Shown here in pieces: positions 1-12,400 of a stretch of DNA of 64,000 nucleotides. This DNA comes from Eutrigla gurnardus (taxonomy: Eukaryota > Chordata > Actinopteri > Perciformes > Triglidae): NCBI GenBank assembly GCA_963514095.1, contig OY741266.1, forward strand, positions 11,931,797-11,995,796, given 5' to 3'. The notes beneath the pieces were generated by a model that did no database searches, had not been told where the DNA came from, and saw only the letters and a list, made by a program, of their open reading frames with translations. Made by a program: the position numbers and the translations under genes. Each line of letters opens with the position of its first letter. The stretch's first letter is position 1.

Positions 1-858
1 AAATACGGCGACGGCACAAACAGCCCCTGAGATGATGAGCTCTTAAATGTATGCTAATAGCAACCGAGCAATGAAAGCCAGTAGGCTAAATAGATTTGAT
101 TACTGGCGTTGCATTTCAGTGGACCAGCCAAAAACTGCCACATCTCAAATGCTCTCTGATGCACGGTGGGTGAGCTTTGTGCGTGTCACCTACGCTTGTG
201 TGCGGAGGTGGGAGCGTGCTGATTGCAGCGGTTTGCTTTCCACCCCGGCATCAATTCCCTGTCTATTATATTCAAACCGTTATCCTTAGAGCTCCGGCGG
301 AGGGTTGTTCGTGTCGCCGCGCGATGAAATGTGCACACTCGCTCGAAGCCTCTCAAACATATGAATTCCATTTCACCTTGCTCCCGGGGGGGAACCGAGG
401 GGAATGTGAACATGGCAGAAACCTAATCCTGCAGGCACTGCCCTTGTGTCTTTCAAGACCGTTAGAGACCTGCTGAATGGAACTGGTCCCCGGAGAGAGA
501 GGAGAGGATAGGATGGGATGGGAGGAGGGGGAGGAGAGCAGAAAGGCAGTCGTCAAAAAGGAAAAAAAACATTTGGAAGGACTTCCGGATGGCACGTGTT
601 TATATATAGCACAACATATCGCACACTCCGCGCATAAATTCTTCAACACATTAAAGCCCAAACTCATCACCAGCCAGAAGACGTATACAAACACATGTGA
701 CACACAGAAAAGTACGCGCGCACACACACACACACTCTCACACACTCAACCATTAAATCCGAGGCTCATGAAAAATGCATGGTAACTGGTGCGGCTTAGC
801 ACAACTCCCGATAAATAAGCAATCTCTGGGAGGAGATCGTGTTAAACCTAAAACAAGC

Positions 859-899
859 GTGTGTGTGTGTGTGTCTGTGTGTGTGTGTGTGTGTGTGTT
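859..899. repeat. (GT)n microsatellite
   Basis: Dinucleotide array with a single CT interruption near its middle. Confidence 0.95.
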
Positions 900-2500
900 T
901 CCTTACTAGTGGAGATATAAAATGGTTCACCACAAGGAAGCAGTTCCCTCGTGAGAAAAGCTGGGAAAGAAAGCAGATAGTGTGTCGGTGTGGAGCGCGG
1001 CGCGACGACAGATATTGATGTGCCAAACGCGCGCACGTTTAAACAATACAAAGAGACGCGTTGTGGTCGAGGCGACGGGGATTAATGACACAGAACAAGG
1101 AGGACTTTGCATCAACCGAGTCCACAGCCTCCCAGACGCGCGGTTCAAGGTTGACAGCGACTAATAGATTTCAAATGAAAAAAGTGTGGGCGGGTAAAAT
1201 GGCAAACAAAATGTCAAACAAATGTCATTCAATTTGTATCGCCGTCCAGATTAAGGGACGCCCCCGTCTGTGACCTCACCGCAAGATTTTATCATCATTG
1301 TAGAGTTTTGTTCTCCGTGTACAAAACAAGACAAGACTAAACAAGGCTCTTATACAAAGAAGCATCTGTTTGTAAAGGGGACTTTTTACAACATAAAAGC
1401 ATGAAAGATCCAATAATATAAAGCAGTCTCGTACGTATCAAGGCGACCCCAAACCTTGGTGCGGCGGTGAAGGTCGGCGAGACGTGTGTCGAAAGGTTTT
1501 CCCCCCAAGGTTAGTGCTAGCATGCGAGGTGACGCAGACGATGAGGGTTCCTTTTGCGCTACGGCTAATTTAGCGCCGGGAGCACAGAGGAGAAAAATAT
1601 GGACGACGAACCACAAAATGGAAAATTTCCAGGAAAACCTCAGCAGGAGAGTATCTTTGAGGGATCATTCGCAAAACCACTTAGACTGCACTATTGAATA
1701 AGTTAGTTCCCAAAAAAACCCTCATGCTACTCATTAAAAAACAACAGTGCTAACAGAAATGCTCTGTAGTGACAATGTGTCGCCTGTCTCGTTTCATATT
1801 CACTAAAAAATCCTCTAAATATTCATTAATATCTGCTGTTCAATATTTTAACTTTCTTTTAATCACATGCACATCTCTGTATTTTGTCTTCCTTCTCTTC
1901 TATTTCTTATACCCACTCACACAGCAGCGCTGTTAACCTGACTGTGGTGCGGTGTAAAGATAATTAGCATTTTTATTGAAAGCGCATGGTTTATTAAGTA
2001 GGTATTGGTCTAGGAGGAAAGACTGCGTGGAATACGTGTTTGCTCGGGCGCCCGTGTTCCCGCAGACGAGTGGCGACAGCAGCCTTACCACTGCTATCTC
2101 TGATCTCCAATCAGCCAAGCCGGCTAAGACTCAAGGTCATTTGCGGACACGGTTAGTTTTCTCCTGCCTCTCTCCATTATTCTATTATTTCTCTCTGTCC
2201 TCGCCTGCTGCCTCTCTCTCTCTCCCCCTGCTCTCCGTTACGTCCTCCGTATCTCCCCCACCGTCCCCCCTGTCCACCTCTCACACTGTGTCTTTTTTTT
2301 ATCAGTTAATTCATTCTTTCTGTTCCTCGTCTGCTGGCCTCGTCTAACCTATTTCTGTCTATCTCTGTTTCAGCTGTCGCTCCGTCTCTCTCCTTCTGTC
2401 TCTTTGGTTCCTTTCCATCTTCGCTCGCTCTCTCTGGGAAACACAGAATTGCCTGCATATGTACGCACAAACACACGTACGGTATGCTGTTACATGCACA

Positions 2501-2536
<36 letters not shown>

Positions 2537-5500
2537 AGGACAGAATCCTGGCTCTGAGCAGTTGTTTCCACGACAACACACACACAGCTCTTCTCATGTT
2601 ATCATGAGGAAGTTATTCCAAGGGTCCAATCTGACAGAAGTCTTTAATTGGACAGACAAGAAGGTGATTTTATCTTTTAATTAGCTCTCCTACTGAGCCA
2701 CGTCTATTGTCTAAAATAGGCTGCATGGGTATTGCATAACATATCACTGGCGTTTTCTGATTAATACACTAAATGTGGTAGTAGGCTAATTGCTTCATAA
2801 CGACAGGCGGAGAGCCAGGGTCTGCTGCATAAAGATGAGGAAATGGATAGACATAATCCCAAGTGTTCCCGGCTCTTTTCTTCTTTTTTTTCTTCCAAAG
2901 GATGACCACGAATGAAACGATACAAATCATCATATACCCTTTTTTTTGGTTTCTGTCTGCGACATTGCCGCATTCTTCTCAACGTTAACAGTATCAGCGT
3001 GTGCGAGAGCCGCCTCGGAGAAGTGTTTTGTACAGCGGTGTGCTAATGTATGGATATTTATAGTCCGCCTGCAGTGTTATGAACGAGTATACACAGGTGG
3101 CTAATTACTGCAAAAGCTAGCCGGCTAGTTTGGCACACGACCGCCACACACTCATACCACAGAGAGCCGGAGAGTGAAAGTGAGGGAGAGCACTTGATTT
3201 TTAGCTTTGGAAAGCGGCCAAAAAACCTGCAGTGCAGGGAGGAGGAGGGATGAAGCGCCGTGGAGGTAGAGCCAGCCAAAAAATCTTCAAGAAAAAACTA
3301 AAAAACTAAAAAACGAGGAGAGGTGGAGGGGCAAAATTTCCCAGAAAACTCAAAACCGCATATCATTTAATTAGCTGTTTTACGAGCCACTTTGAGATCT
3401 GTTTACAATATCTATGCAGTCAGAGTTGAGGGGAAAGTACATCTCCAGCACGAGGTCCGGCCCATTTCTTTCCCCGTGTGATCGGTGTGTGATTAGCAAA
3501 CACCCGGCCTCGGAGGTGAGCTCGGGGGTCAGGTGTTTCCACTCAACAAGCGGCGGCTGCCAGTGCGCTTTAATGTCGAGGGACGCCCACTTGAGTTATG
3601 GGCGTCCCCTCCTTGATGTTACAGCCATTTGAGTGTACTAAAGCCAACCACCCTTCCAATGTAAATGCGATGATTTGTTGTTGAGTGTTTTAGGAATGCG
3701 ACAGTTTGAGTACACTCTCATATATTTCCGAAAACAAGCCTCCGTTTATCGATCCGCCATGAGTTATGGCAACATTTTGGAGATATATCACCGCTTAATG
3801 TCTCACAAAATGTATCTTTCACAACAACGCGGCTGACAGCATTGATTTGCTATGTGAGGCACGCCGGCGTGATTGTAGACGGCAGGATCTCCGGCCTCCC
3901 GAACGTCGACGAGCTGAAGTATCTTGTTCTGAGGTTCGCTAAGGACACTATTACGCCCCTTCAAAGACAATTGATTTGATGAATATTTTAAGGACGAGCT
4001 GCGAGGGGCTCTGTGAAGGGTCCCGCCGCGTAAAGCTGTCGTAGCTCTCGGACAAAACATTGTGAAGTGTGATGAATGGTATCTAAAGACTAGTTTCACC
4101 TTTTTACGCGTCATATTTCCGAATGTCTGGTGGCTAAAACGCTCCGACACAGGAGGCAGGTAGCGTATCAGAGCGCTACCTGATCCAGCCTGAACACTTA
4201 GTCAGTACAAGAAAACTGCTAATGTACTGTCAAAGGCTCTCTCCCTCCCTCTCTCTCTCTCTCTCTCTCTCCTTTTCTCCCATGCTCCCTCTCTCTCTCT
4301 GTGTCCCTCCCTCTGTCAGCTGAGCTCTCTAATGACTTTGGTTTCAGACGCCGTCTATTTTTTGCTTTGGGAAACGTTACCCTGACAGACCCTGTTTATC
4401 AGATCAGCACGCAACTCATCTTCCTTTTTGCACTCAGTTGTTTCCCATGCTACTGTTCTCTCCAGTGTTTAATCTGAGAAACGGCATTTTTTTTTCAAGC
4501 AGGTAAAACAAGGATAAAGTCAGAACGTGCAGGCGAGAACGAAAACACACACGGGCACACGCTCCCGTTTGGACGCGTTACATGCACGAGCACTCGTCGG
4601 GGGCATTAAGCAGGTATCAGGTTGTGTTTCCATCTGCTCCAGAGAGGGCTCTGATAGTCCTATTATTTAATCTGCTGGTCATTCTAGACGCCAGGCAAGA
4701 GCCGTTTAGCCGGACATAATTGAATGCTTCAGTGTGGGAGATCACCTTGGCCGTCTGTATGGAGCGTCGTGCCAGGGCTGCACACCCGGACAGTGTTGGA
4801 CCAAAAAAACGGTAGCTGGGATTTCTACAGCAAAAACTAACATTGTATAAATACATTCAAATACATACAGTTCTTACTGGAGGGAAACGGAAAATAATTA
4901 AATTTAATGAATAATATTGAATATCTGGAGTCAAAAGTTTCCCCAGTGCACGTCAGACAAATTTAGCTTGAGGATAAAAGTAATTTGCTTTTGTTTTTAA
5001 AGAGAACTGACACTAACTTGAGACAAGGCAGTTTACTCATAACAAGATTTCACTTCGAATTTCTCCAAAACTCAGGCTCAATCCGTTTTTCTGATTGTTT
5101 TTGGTAGAAGTCAGATTTACAGAGGAGATTAAATTGACTTTGAATATGGCCTTTGTTTGTTGTTGCTGTAAATATATCCTGACTTTATCTTATCCCAACT
5201 CTGTATCCTATCTTTTATGACTTCCACCGCAGAGATATTTGTAGCGAACCGAAAAATGTCATCAATACTACACGCAACAAAAATAGACAGTTTTCTATCA
5301 CGACACCCACACTGCTCCTTGAACTACGTTCCTGTGAGCTTTACAATGGAGATGATATACACTGTGATATGGGTGGCATGTAGCACTCAGTGTGACATTA
5401 TTCTTATAAAAAGAATTGAATCTCATCTTCTTCCAGCTGAGCTGTCAAGCTCCAGTTTGACATTTGCCAATGAAGGTCAGTAGGTCACTTATTGGCTTGA

Positions 5501-5600
5501 GAAAGTTGTATCTTTTCTACTCACTTCAGTGTTTGACCGTTTTACTTAATGAATAATTTGGCCTCTCATAGCATTTGAAATGTTCTTTTTTTTTTGGGGA

Positions 5601-5622
5601 GGGGGGGGGGGGGGGGGGGGGG
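5601..5622. repeat. G22 homopolymer
   Basis: An uninterrupted run of 22 G residues preceded by GGGGA. It could form a quadruplex, and its length may be unreliable in sequencing. Confidence 0.95.
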
Positions 5623-6200
5623 ATGTAAGGATTTCCACCACAACATGAAAGATAAAAAATAAATAAAAAAAAACTATTGAAAGGCAACACTTGAGATTTA
5701 GTTTTGCATCTTATCTTTGCCTTTGGACAAATCCTCTAAGCAGGAATGCAGTGTGAAATAAACATCAAGGACAAATAGATGTCTTTGATTCACTAAGTCT
5801 CCACCCTTCAACCCTTTTGCGTTTATTATGCAATGAGTTGCAACCTAGATTTCGGGGGAAACTAAGCTGGTAAAAAATAAAAAAGAAGATATTTCACAGT
5901 TGTTGGTATATTTAGAGACCCTGTTCCATGAATGATTCACTCCAGTGAGTACGACCTCCCAGTCTGGTATCACGTGAGTCAAAGGTCAAATCACCATCTG
6001 CTGTCATTGGAGCCCATCCTCTTTTCTCCTCCCTTGGAGTTTCCCAGTGAACTGTGTCATCAGAGTTTCCCACATAAAGCGACTGGGGTTTTTGATACAT
6101 CGGCGTGACAAAGAATCATAAATTAGATTATTTTAAAGGCTTTAGTATTTCAGACTTATTTTTCCGACATCCATAATATGTGGATGAATGTTGTTACTGT

Positions 6201-6835
6201 AGACCATAGCCTATATAAAGGAAGTGGATGTGGTCACTGTAAAGTCACCCACTGGTTTGTGGACCGCTGTTTAGAAGCCAAGATTTCAGCTTTTTGGCAA
6301 TCGCTATCTTAGTTTTTTTTTGCAACGAAAATAAGGACAATGCTGTGGTAGCAACGTGTCAATCAAAAAGTAGCCACAGCCTGAAGCATACCCTGCTTCA
6401 TCGTCTGCTCTACTCTCGATGGACCATAATTCACTTAGTGAACATCATGCTGTATTGAAGAAGACTTGGGCAGATGGTGCTCCGTGGGTAGAGCGGCGTC
6501 CTTTAACCACAAAGTTGGCGGTTTGACACTCTATCAGTATGTCCAAGTGTCCTTGAGCATGATGCTGAAAGCCAAGTTGCTCCGCCCACTGCTCTTAATG
6601 CTTAGGATGGGTCACATGTAGAATTCAATTTCATGTAAGTATTTGTATAAATACAATTTTGAAAGTAGCGGTTGAGACCATAAACTCATGTTTAAAATGT
6701 TTGCTGAGATAATATATCAAGTGAGAAGTTGGGTCATTTTCTCACAGACTTCTATACAATCAGACTTCTTTTTGCAACCAGAGGAGTCGCCCCCTGATGG
6801 TCAGTAGAAAGAATGCATGTTTCCGCCTGCTGAAG
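6201..6835. repeat. dispersed repeat, copy 1, interrupted by a SINE
   Basis: The two halves (about 6201-6467 and 6661-6835) match the copy at 31976-32500 in the same order. Shared words include GAGTCGCCCCCTGATGG, CTTCTATACAAT and GAGATAATA.ATCAAGTGAGAAGT. The family resembles a common non-coding fish interspersed repeat that I cannot name with certainty. Confidence 0.8.
6468..6660 (+). mobile_element. tRNA-derived SINE inserted into dispersed repeat copy 1
   Basis: It begins GGGCAGATGGTGCTCCGTGG with a tRNA-like head (A-box-like TGGTGCTCCGTGGGTAGAGCG, B-box-like GGCGGTTTGACACTC). A body with AAGTGTCCTTGAGCA follows, as in the SINE at 34.55 kb. The sequence is absent from the other copy of the host repeat, so this is a nested insertion. 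Confidence 0.75.
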
Positions 6836-6876
6836 AGGCAGTATAGGCCTCTATATTTGATATACAAGGTACTTAC

Positions 6877-6986
6877 TGTATGGGACACACTCGTATTGGA
6901 CTTCCAAGTACTTGTATGTGCCAGGACAGGGGTCGGGGAAGACGTCGGGCCCAGCCACCACCGCACACTGGGTCCGGTTGTTGCAC
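6877..6986 (-). CDS. adgrl3: adgrl3 third coding exon: C-terminal part of the lectin domain
   Basis: The exon is 110 nt: 1 nt + 36 codons + 1 nt. The acceptor ends TCATGTAG and the donor is GTAAGT. Joined to the previous exon, AG+G restores Arg and the peptide runs RCNNRTQCAVVAGPDVF, then DPCPGTYKYLEVQYEC, then VPY. DPC-GT-KYL-V-Y-C is the closing signature of rhamnose-binding-lectin domains. The four cysteines here plus four in the previous exon make the usual eight (four disulfides). NRT is a potential N-glycosylation site. The exon ends after Tyr plus one A. In the family the next exon begins the olfactomedin domain (FVCPG), and a 15-nt alternative microexon for KVEQK can be inserted at this junction. 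I did not find either in 1-6876. A Tc1-like transposon remnant starts about 120 bp upstream of this exon in gene orientation. Confidence 0.97.
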
Positions 6987-7109
6987 CTACATGAGGAAGA
7001 GTCAGGCAGGTTAGATAAACACATCCAGATCCACAGATACAGTTTATGCTCACAGATGGATTTTGAGGACCAAAGCACTCAATAATACAGAACACAGACT
7101 CTGATGAAT

Positions 7110-8312
7110 ATTATTATTCAGATTATCGGATTATTCAAATTGAAAATCTTAACTGATGTACTTTGTTTAATTTGTTGCAAACAAATGGTGTAACAGCGGT
7201 CAATGGACACCAAAATCATCAACTCATTCAGGGCTGGATTCAAAATAACACCGAAAATCAAAGTAAAAAAAATGTAAATCACAGACTGATCCAACTCATA
7301 ATGTGACTCAGTAATGTGTTTGGCCCCTTGTGCCCATATGAACTCCCAACAACATCTGGGCTGCTCCTGGTGAGTGGGCAGATGGTGTGTTGGGGGATCT
7401 CCTCTCAGACCTGGATCAGGGCATCTGTGGGCTCCTGGACGGGCTGTGGAGGTACTTGGCATTGGCATCAATGCCGTTGTCAATCGCTTCGATTGTCAGA
7501 CCTTGAATCGATTTCGTCCTGCTACGAGCAGTCAGGGTACCGTTGGCTATGACATGGAGGCCTGTTTGACCCTCCAAGGATATACTCTCAGACCCACCAC
7601 CAAACCAGTCCTGCTGGATGTTACAGACAGCATAACGTTCAACACGTCATCTCCAGACTCTTTCACACCTATCACATGTGCTCATTGTGAACCTGCTCTC
7701 TTCTCATGCCACCCTCATGGAGTTTGTTTCTGAAACATGCACACCATTAGCCTGCTGGAGGTCATTTTGTAAATCTCTGGCAGTTCTCCTCCTGTTCCTC
7801 CTCCACAAAGGAGCAGATACCGGTCCTGCTGCTGGGTTGATGCCCTTGTACGGTCCTGTCAAGCTCTCCTTGTGTAACAGCCTCCAACAGGTATCTCCTC
7901 CATGTTCTCGTGTTCTCGTCTCCATGAAACCTTCTCGTGACCTCACGTATGGATGTGGATCCTGGAGGATCTGGACTACCTGTGCAACCTGATTGGGCTG
8001 CCGGTTGTCTAGCTATTATGCTGGACTATCACCTACTACTGCAGCCTCGTGCTACAAGTAGCGCCAAGGACACTCGCAGAACACAGAACTAGAAAGGATA
8101 CGGAGAGCAACTGGTTGTGGTCACCACATCAAAACCATTCCCTTGTTGGGGGTTGTCTTTCTTTTGCCTCTCTGTTGACCTGTTGTCTCTTTCATGTAAA
8201 CCAAAGCAGTGACACCTGTGCTTCCTAAATGGACAGATTGATATCACTGAAGTTGAACTGGCTCGGTGTTATACTGTCATGATTAAGTGCTCCCTTAATA
8301 TATTTCAGCATT
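7110..8312 (-). mobile_element. degenerate Tc1-like DNA transposon, copy 1
   Basis: The minus strand retains transposase fragments. The clearest is RRNRRRTARDLQNDLQQANGVHVSE, split here as RRNRRRTARDLQ and NDLQQANGVHVSE, at about 7715-7800 (complement). It matches the DNA-binding half of fish Tc1-like transposases as I know them. Further toward 7550 the plus strand shows the complement of the catalytic-region word coding for RFGGGS. Stops and frameshifts abolish any full frame, so the copy is dead. One end near 8283-8312 (AGTGCTCCCTTAATATATTT) matches the decayed terminal repeat; the other end near 7110 has lost it. The sequence aligns along its length with the copy at 23232-24142. Confidence 0.82.
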
Positions 8313-8507
8313 GTACTTCACTACATTCACCCTGACACTCGAGAGTCATCTGTGTTTAAGGACCCTTAAGAGTGACAAAAAAGCACTGACAATACGTCCT
8401 TACTGATACACCTGAAGTGGACGATAAACTAATGGAATCCTTGAAATCACACGTACACAAGGTAGTCCACAATGGCTACTGAAGGGCTGTTGTGCAAGGA
8501 CACTTCT

Positions 8508-8508
<1 letters not shown>

Positions 8509-8549
<41 letters not shown>
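8509..8549. repeat. (GT)n microsatellite
   Basis: A pure array of about 20 GT units bordering the candidate conserved element that begins near 8570. Confidence 0.95.
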
Positions 8550-8552
<3 letters not shown>

Positions 8553-8569
8553 AGCACTGACAACAGTAA

Positions 8570-9380
8570 CCTATGGCTTTAACAGCATTTTGCCCCAGAC
8601 TCCAGGTAATTAATTTTAATTATCATGGGGGGCCCGCTCCTCTGACACACAAAAAGTAAGTATTGCTCTCCGTTATTAAGGCGGCCGATGGAAGGCAGCA
8701 CACAGCATATTCGCTCCTTGCCTGCGAGGGTTCGTGTTTGAGTGCGTGTCGCTGTGCAGCTATTAAGAAGCACACGTGACATTCATGCACTTCTAATTAA
8801 ACATGCTAAGGCCAAAGATGATTTGTTGGCGTATGGCTGGAGCCCATGTATTATAATGATGGATACATGTAATAACACAAAATGCTCCCCTATAAAATGA
8901 AGCGCCACTTTATCTCACTGCCCCTTCCTGCTTTTAATAAATTATCGAATTTCCGTGAATGAAGGATATATATCATGTGCACGACTAGGGGGGGAAAAAG
9001 TAACACACAAGGGGGACAATGCCTATTTTAAGAAGGCGGATGAGCCATTTCTCCTTTCTGAATATTTTCTTTCAATTAGAACAACTGTTCAGTCTCCCTC
9101 TTTCCCGGCGCACCTGTCAAACAGGCGACATTTACATTAAAAAACATTTCGATTCTCCCATTGAGATATTTTTAATGAGCACGCCAAACCCCTCAAGTGT
9201 CTTTTTTCTTACAGTATCGCTCACTTTGCATAATGAAATATGCATGAGAGCTAATTTCATTTTTTGGTTTAAATGTCCACTTATCACACAGAGAACCATT
9301 GTAGGTTGCACACCTACTGTGACGTGTATATTGCCGTCTATTGCTGACCAGCATGCCCGTGGTCAATGACAGGTTATTGA
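8570..9380. promoter_or_regulatory. candidate conserved non-coding element in the lectin-domain intron
   Basis: Repeat-free sequence with clustered TAATTA/TTAATTA homeodomain words (about 8607-8624, 8793) and a composite TTTGCATAATGAAATATGCA (about 9225-9244) holding two octamer-like POU sites back to back. CACCTGTC (about 9110) is an E-box. The texture resembles deeply conserved enhancers in large neuronal genes. Conservation was not measured. Confidence 0.3.
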
Positions 9381-10066
9381 AGTTTAAAAAGGTTTAAAAG
9401 TCTCATGTGTCGCGCTGTCTGTCATATTCGCATAACAATACCCGCCAGTCTTCTCTCCTCTCGCTCCCTCCCTTCTCTTTTCTCGCCTCTCTGCTTTTTA
9501 ATTTCTTGCCCCGGTGCTTTCATCATCGGTCACCTGTCATCAGTGCAAGTTACGGACCGGGGGGGGGGCACGAACTGACACACCAGCCAGAACTTTGCAC
9601 ACGACACCGACCGGTGGACACGATCGGCTGGCCCACAGTGGTGAAAACCATTTACTGGCCTCACATATTCGTGAGTGCCACAGTTGTGATGTCATCACGC
9701 CAGATGAGATGAAGCAATTAGGGATGCATGTCGGGAGAAGTGCTGTCACGCACGTATACGGTGTAGGATTAAAATATTTCCCCCACACACACTTTTAGGA
9801 GAGAAAACAACCTGTTAACACCGGGAAGGGTTTCTTGGCGGGCTTATAAAAGATGTCTCATCTAAAGGAGCCTGGGGGGAAAAATCCAACTGACACAGAA
9901 GGATGCTCGTGAACGGGGCAGTGAAAGCACATAACGGACAGAAAGTCACTGCAGAATGCACAAATAAGCGAGACACAATACATTTAAAAAAAGCAGGGAG
10001 ACGGGCAGCGTAGGAGAAAGAAGACACAAATGTGTTTTGAAGAGCACAAAAGGGAGAAAATTTAAG

Positions 10067-10067
<1 letters not shown>

Positions 10068-10141
<74 letters not shown>
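10068..10141. repeat. (GT)n microsatellite, about 37 units
   Basis: A long uninterrupted GT array, a potential Z-DNA former. Confidence 0.97.
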
Positions 10142-10142
<1 letters not shown>

Positions 10143-11324
10143 ATTTGTACTTCGTGCTGCTGCAAGAACGAGGCTCCATTCTCTGGGACTTTCACGGCTG
10201 AGTCATAAAGCACTGAAGGTTATTGACTGGTGTTTTAAATAGAGGGTATAGAGCAAAGATTTGACATAATCTCTTGCACGCTCCATCTCACTCCTGTCAC
10301 TCCTTCTTTTCTCTGTCTATTTTTTGTCGGCACCACCTTTTCTTCCTCTTCGCCCTACGCTCTTCTAAGCCAAGATAATAAACCAATTTCTTCCACAGCC
10401 TTTGTCTTCATCCTTCCCGCTAAGGAATTATTCCTCTCAGTTCCTCCTTCTTTGTCTCTCATTCCGACTGTCTGTTTATCTGCCTTAAACCCACTTAGCT
10501 GCAGTTTCCAAAGTCACACCCAGATATATGTGGTAGGCCTCTTATTGCTCGCCACTTTCTTCCTCTCTCTCTCTCTCCGTCTGTCCACTCTCCCTCCTTT
10601 AATATCGCTCTCATTCCTGCCTCCCTCAGGGCGTCATCTCCTTCCATCCCTCCATCCTCTGTAAACCCTGTGCTGACGTCACCGCTCCGTCTGAGCCAGT
10701 AGTCTGAATCCGATCCAAAAAAGACTCCCTTATGTCCCCAGCACCTCCATCTCCTTCTCTCTTCCCCTCTCATCCCCTCTCTACCAATGTGTTTATCCAG
10801 CCTCATGAAACATACAAAAAAACATCAGCAAAAAAAATCCCAATTCACGTCCGGTCTCTGCATCCTGACCCGTAGTGAATGTAGATGCAGAACGTGCACG
10901 TTCAAATAGCTCTATATTTTTTTCCCTGTGTGGTGCTCTTGGTGCTGGCAGAAATGCTCCTTTTTTAATTAGCATGACCGCATCAAAACAAGGCAGTGGC
11001 CTGGATACCGCCTTGCCTGCTGGCTTTCTTCCCTGCGACGTGCAGCACGCACACAAGCACACAAACAAACTATTCACTAACAAAGGCGAGCGGTGGCAGG
11101 CAGGGAAAGGGAAAGCTGCGATGCTGCAGTGGGTGCTGCCGTTGTTATTGTCTCTGATGTTTTTCACTTTGTTTGGCAGACCTCCCTTCACTCCGTCTCT
11201 GTCTCCTTCCCTCATATAAACATAACTGACTGACTGATGATTTGATGAGGCTGACGCTGGCGGAGGGAGTGTGCAGCGCTAGCACACGTGTGAGTCTGCC
11301 AGCAGATGGAAGGCGGAATAAATA

Positions 11325-11358
<34 letters not shown>

Positions 11359-12039
11359 TGCATGTGCGCGTGTGTGTATGTGCTCGAGTGCAGATGTGTT
11401 GAAGAACTATATAATTACAGAGCAAGTGAGAGCTGGGAACTAATCCTCATGAGTTAAAAGAGGTGTCTGAGAGTGAGTGATGCACAAAGCCTCGGCACAG
11501 TCCTCTGGAAACGACATTCGAATACAGTCACACACCGGCTGAGTCACCGACAGCGCCACGATCATGCCGAACACATACAAACCTTCTGGAATGGTGAACA
11601 TTCGCATACACACACACACACACACACACAATAGACTGCTGTCTGAAAATCCTAAAAAGATACACATTTTAGACATTCTAGACCGCTGTCGGTACACAGG
11701 AATTTGCACAATAATTTGAAGTCAATTTGACATTTTGGCCAAACGCTGCAATTACAGCATCCGGCTCTGTCACTTGATGACGTTGGACCCCAAAAAACGT
11801 ATTCCTCTATATTGGGTATGACGCATCTCGAACACTTCTTTACGTTTTTAGGTAAATCGACATCCCATATGAACAGTTTAGTAAATACTTATTTAAAATC
11901 ATTATCATAATGGCTGAATCAAGAGTCATTGATGTTGACCGAGTCTGAGAACCAGGTTGGACCGAGTGGCTTGGGGGCGGGGTTAAAGGGGTGTGTATGC
12001 TCTATGGGCGTCATGGATGAGGAAGGTCGCTGTAAGATC

Positions 12040-12400
12040 CAGGTATAACATACCATCATTACCCATCATTACCCATCATTTGTGAGAATCAAAGTTTGAA
12101 TGAATTGTAAAAATATCTTACGCCCAACAAAGTGGAATCTTATAGTGAGGAAGCATCATTGGCGTTACAAAGCTGTCCGACATTGTAATGTATGAACGTT
12201 AACGACATTACCATATTACCACATTGCATTGTGGGTTATTTATCCTGACGTAGTGTCCAGTGTTTGCATACTGCACAGTGTAATATTTCACTGGTACTAG
12301 TATGCATTCATGTAGGTCTCATAAGTTTTTGGACATACTAAAAAAATCTCACATACCGTTTTAGCGTACTAAATACAATTTGTCACATTGACTGTATATA
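12040..12400. repeat. possible interspersed repeat with CATACTA words
   Basis: GCATTGTGGGTTATTTATCC and clustered CATACTA/GTACTA words resemble an abundant fish non-autonomous transposon family. Related words occur at 15060-15240. Boundaries are not defined. Confidence 0.35.

Larger units (their letters stand above)
1..6876 (-). other. adgrl3: intron of adgrl3 following the lectin-domain exons (partial)
   Basis: No coding exon was recognised here on either strand. The stretch holds short GT/CA and CT microsatellites (859-899, 2501-2532, 4246-4271), a G22 tract (5601-5622), moderately CpG-containing unique sequence at about 900-1600 and 3400-4150, and the split dispersed repeat at 6201-6835. 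The olfactomedin exon expected next in the gene is not here, so this intron is at least 6.9 kb long. The 15-nt KVEQK microexon was looked for by eye and not found. Confidence 0.8.
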
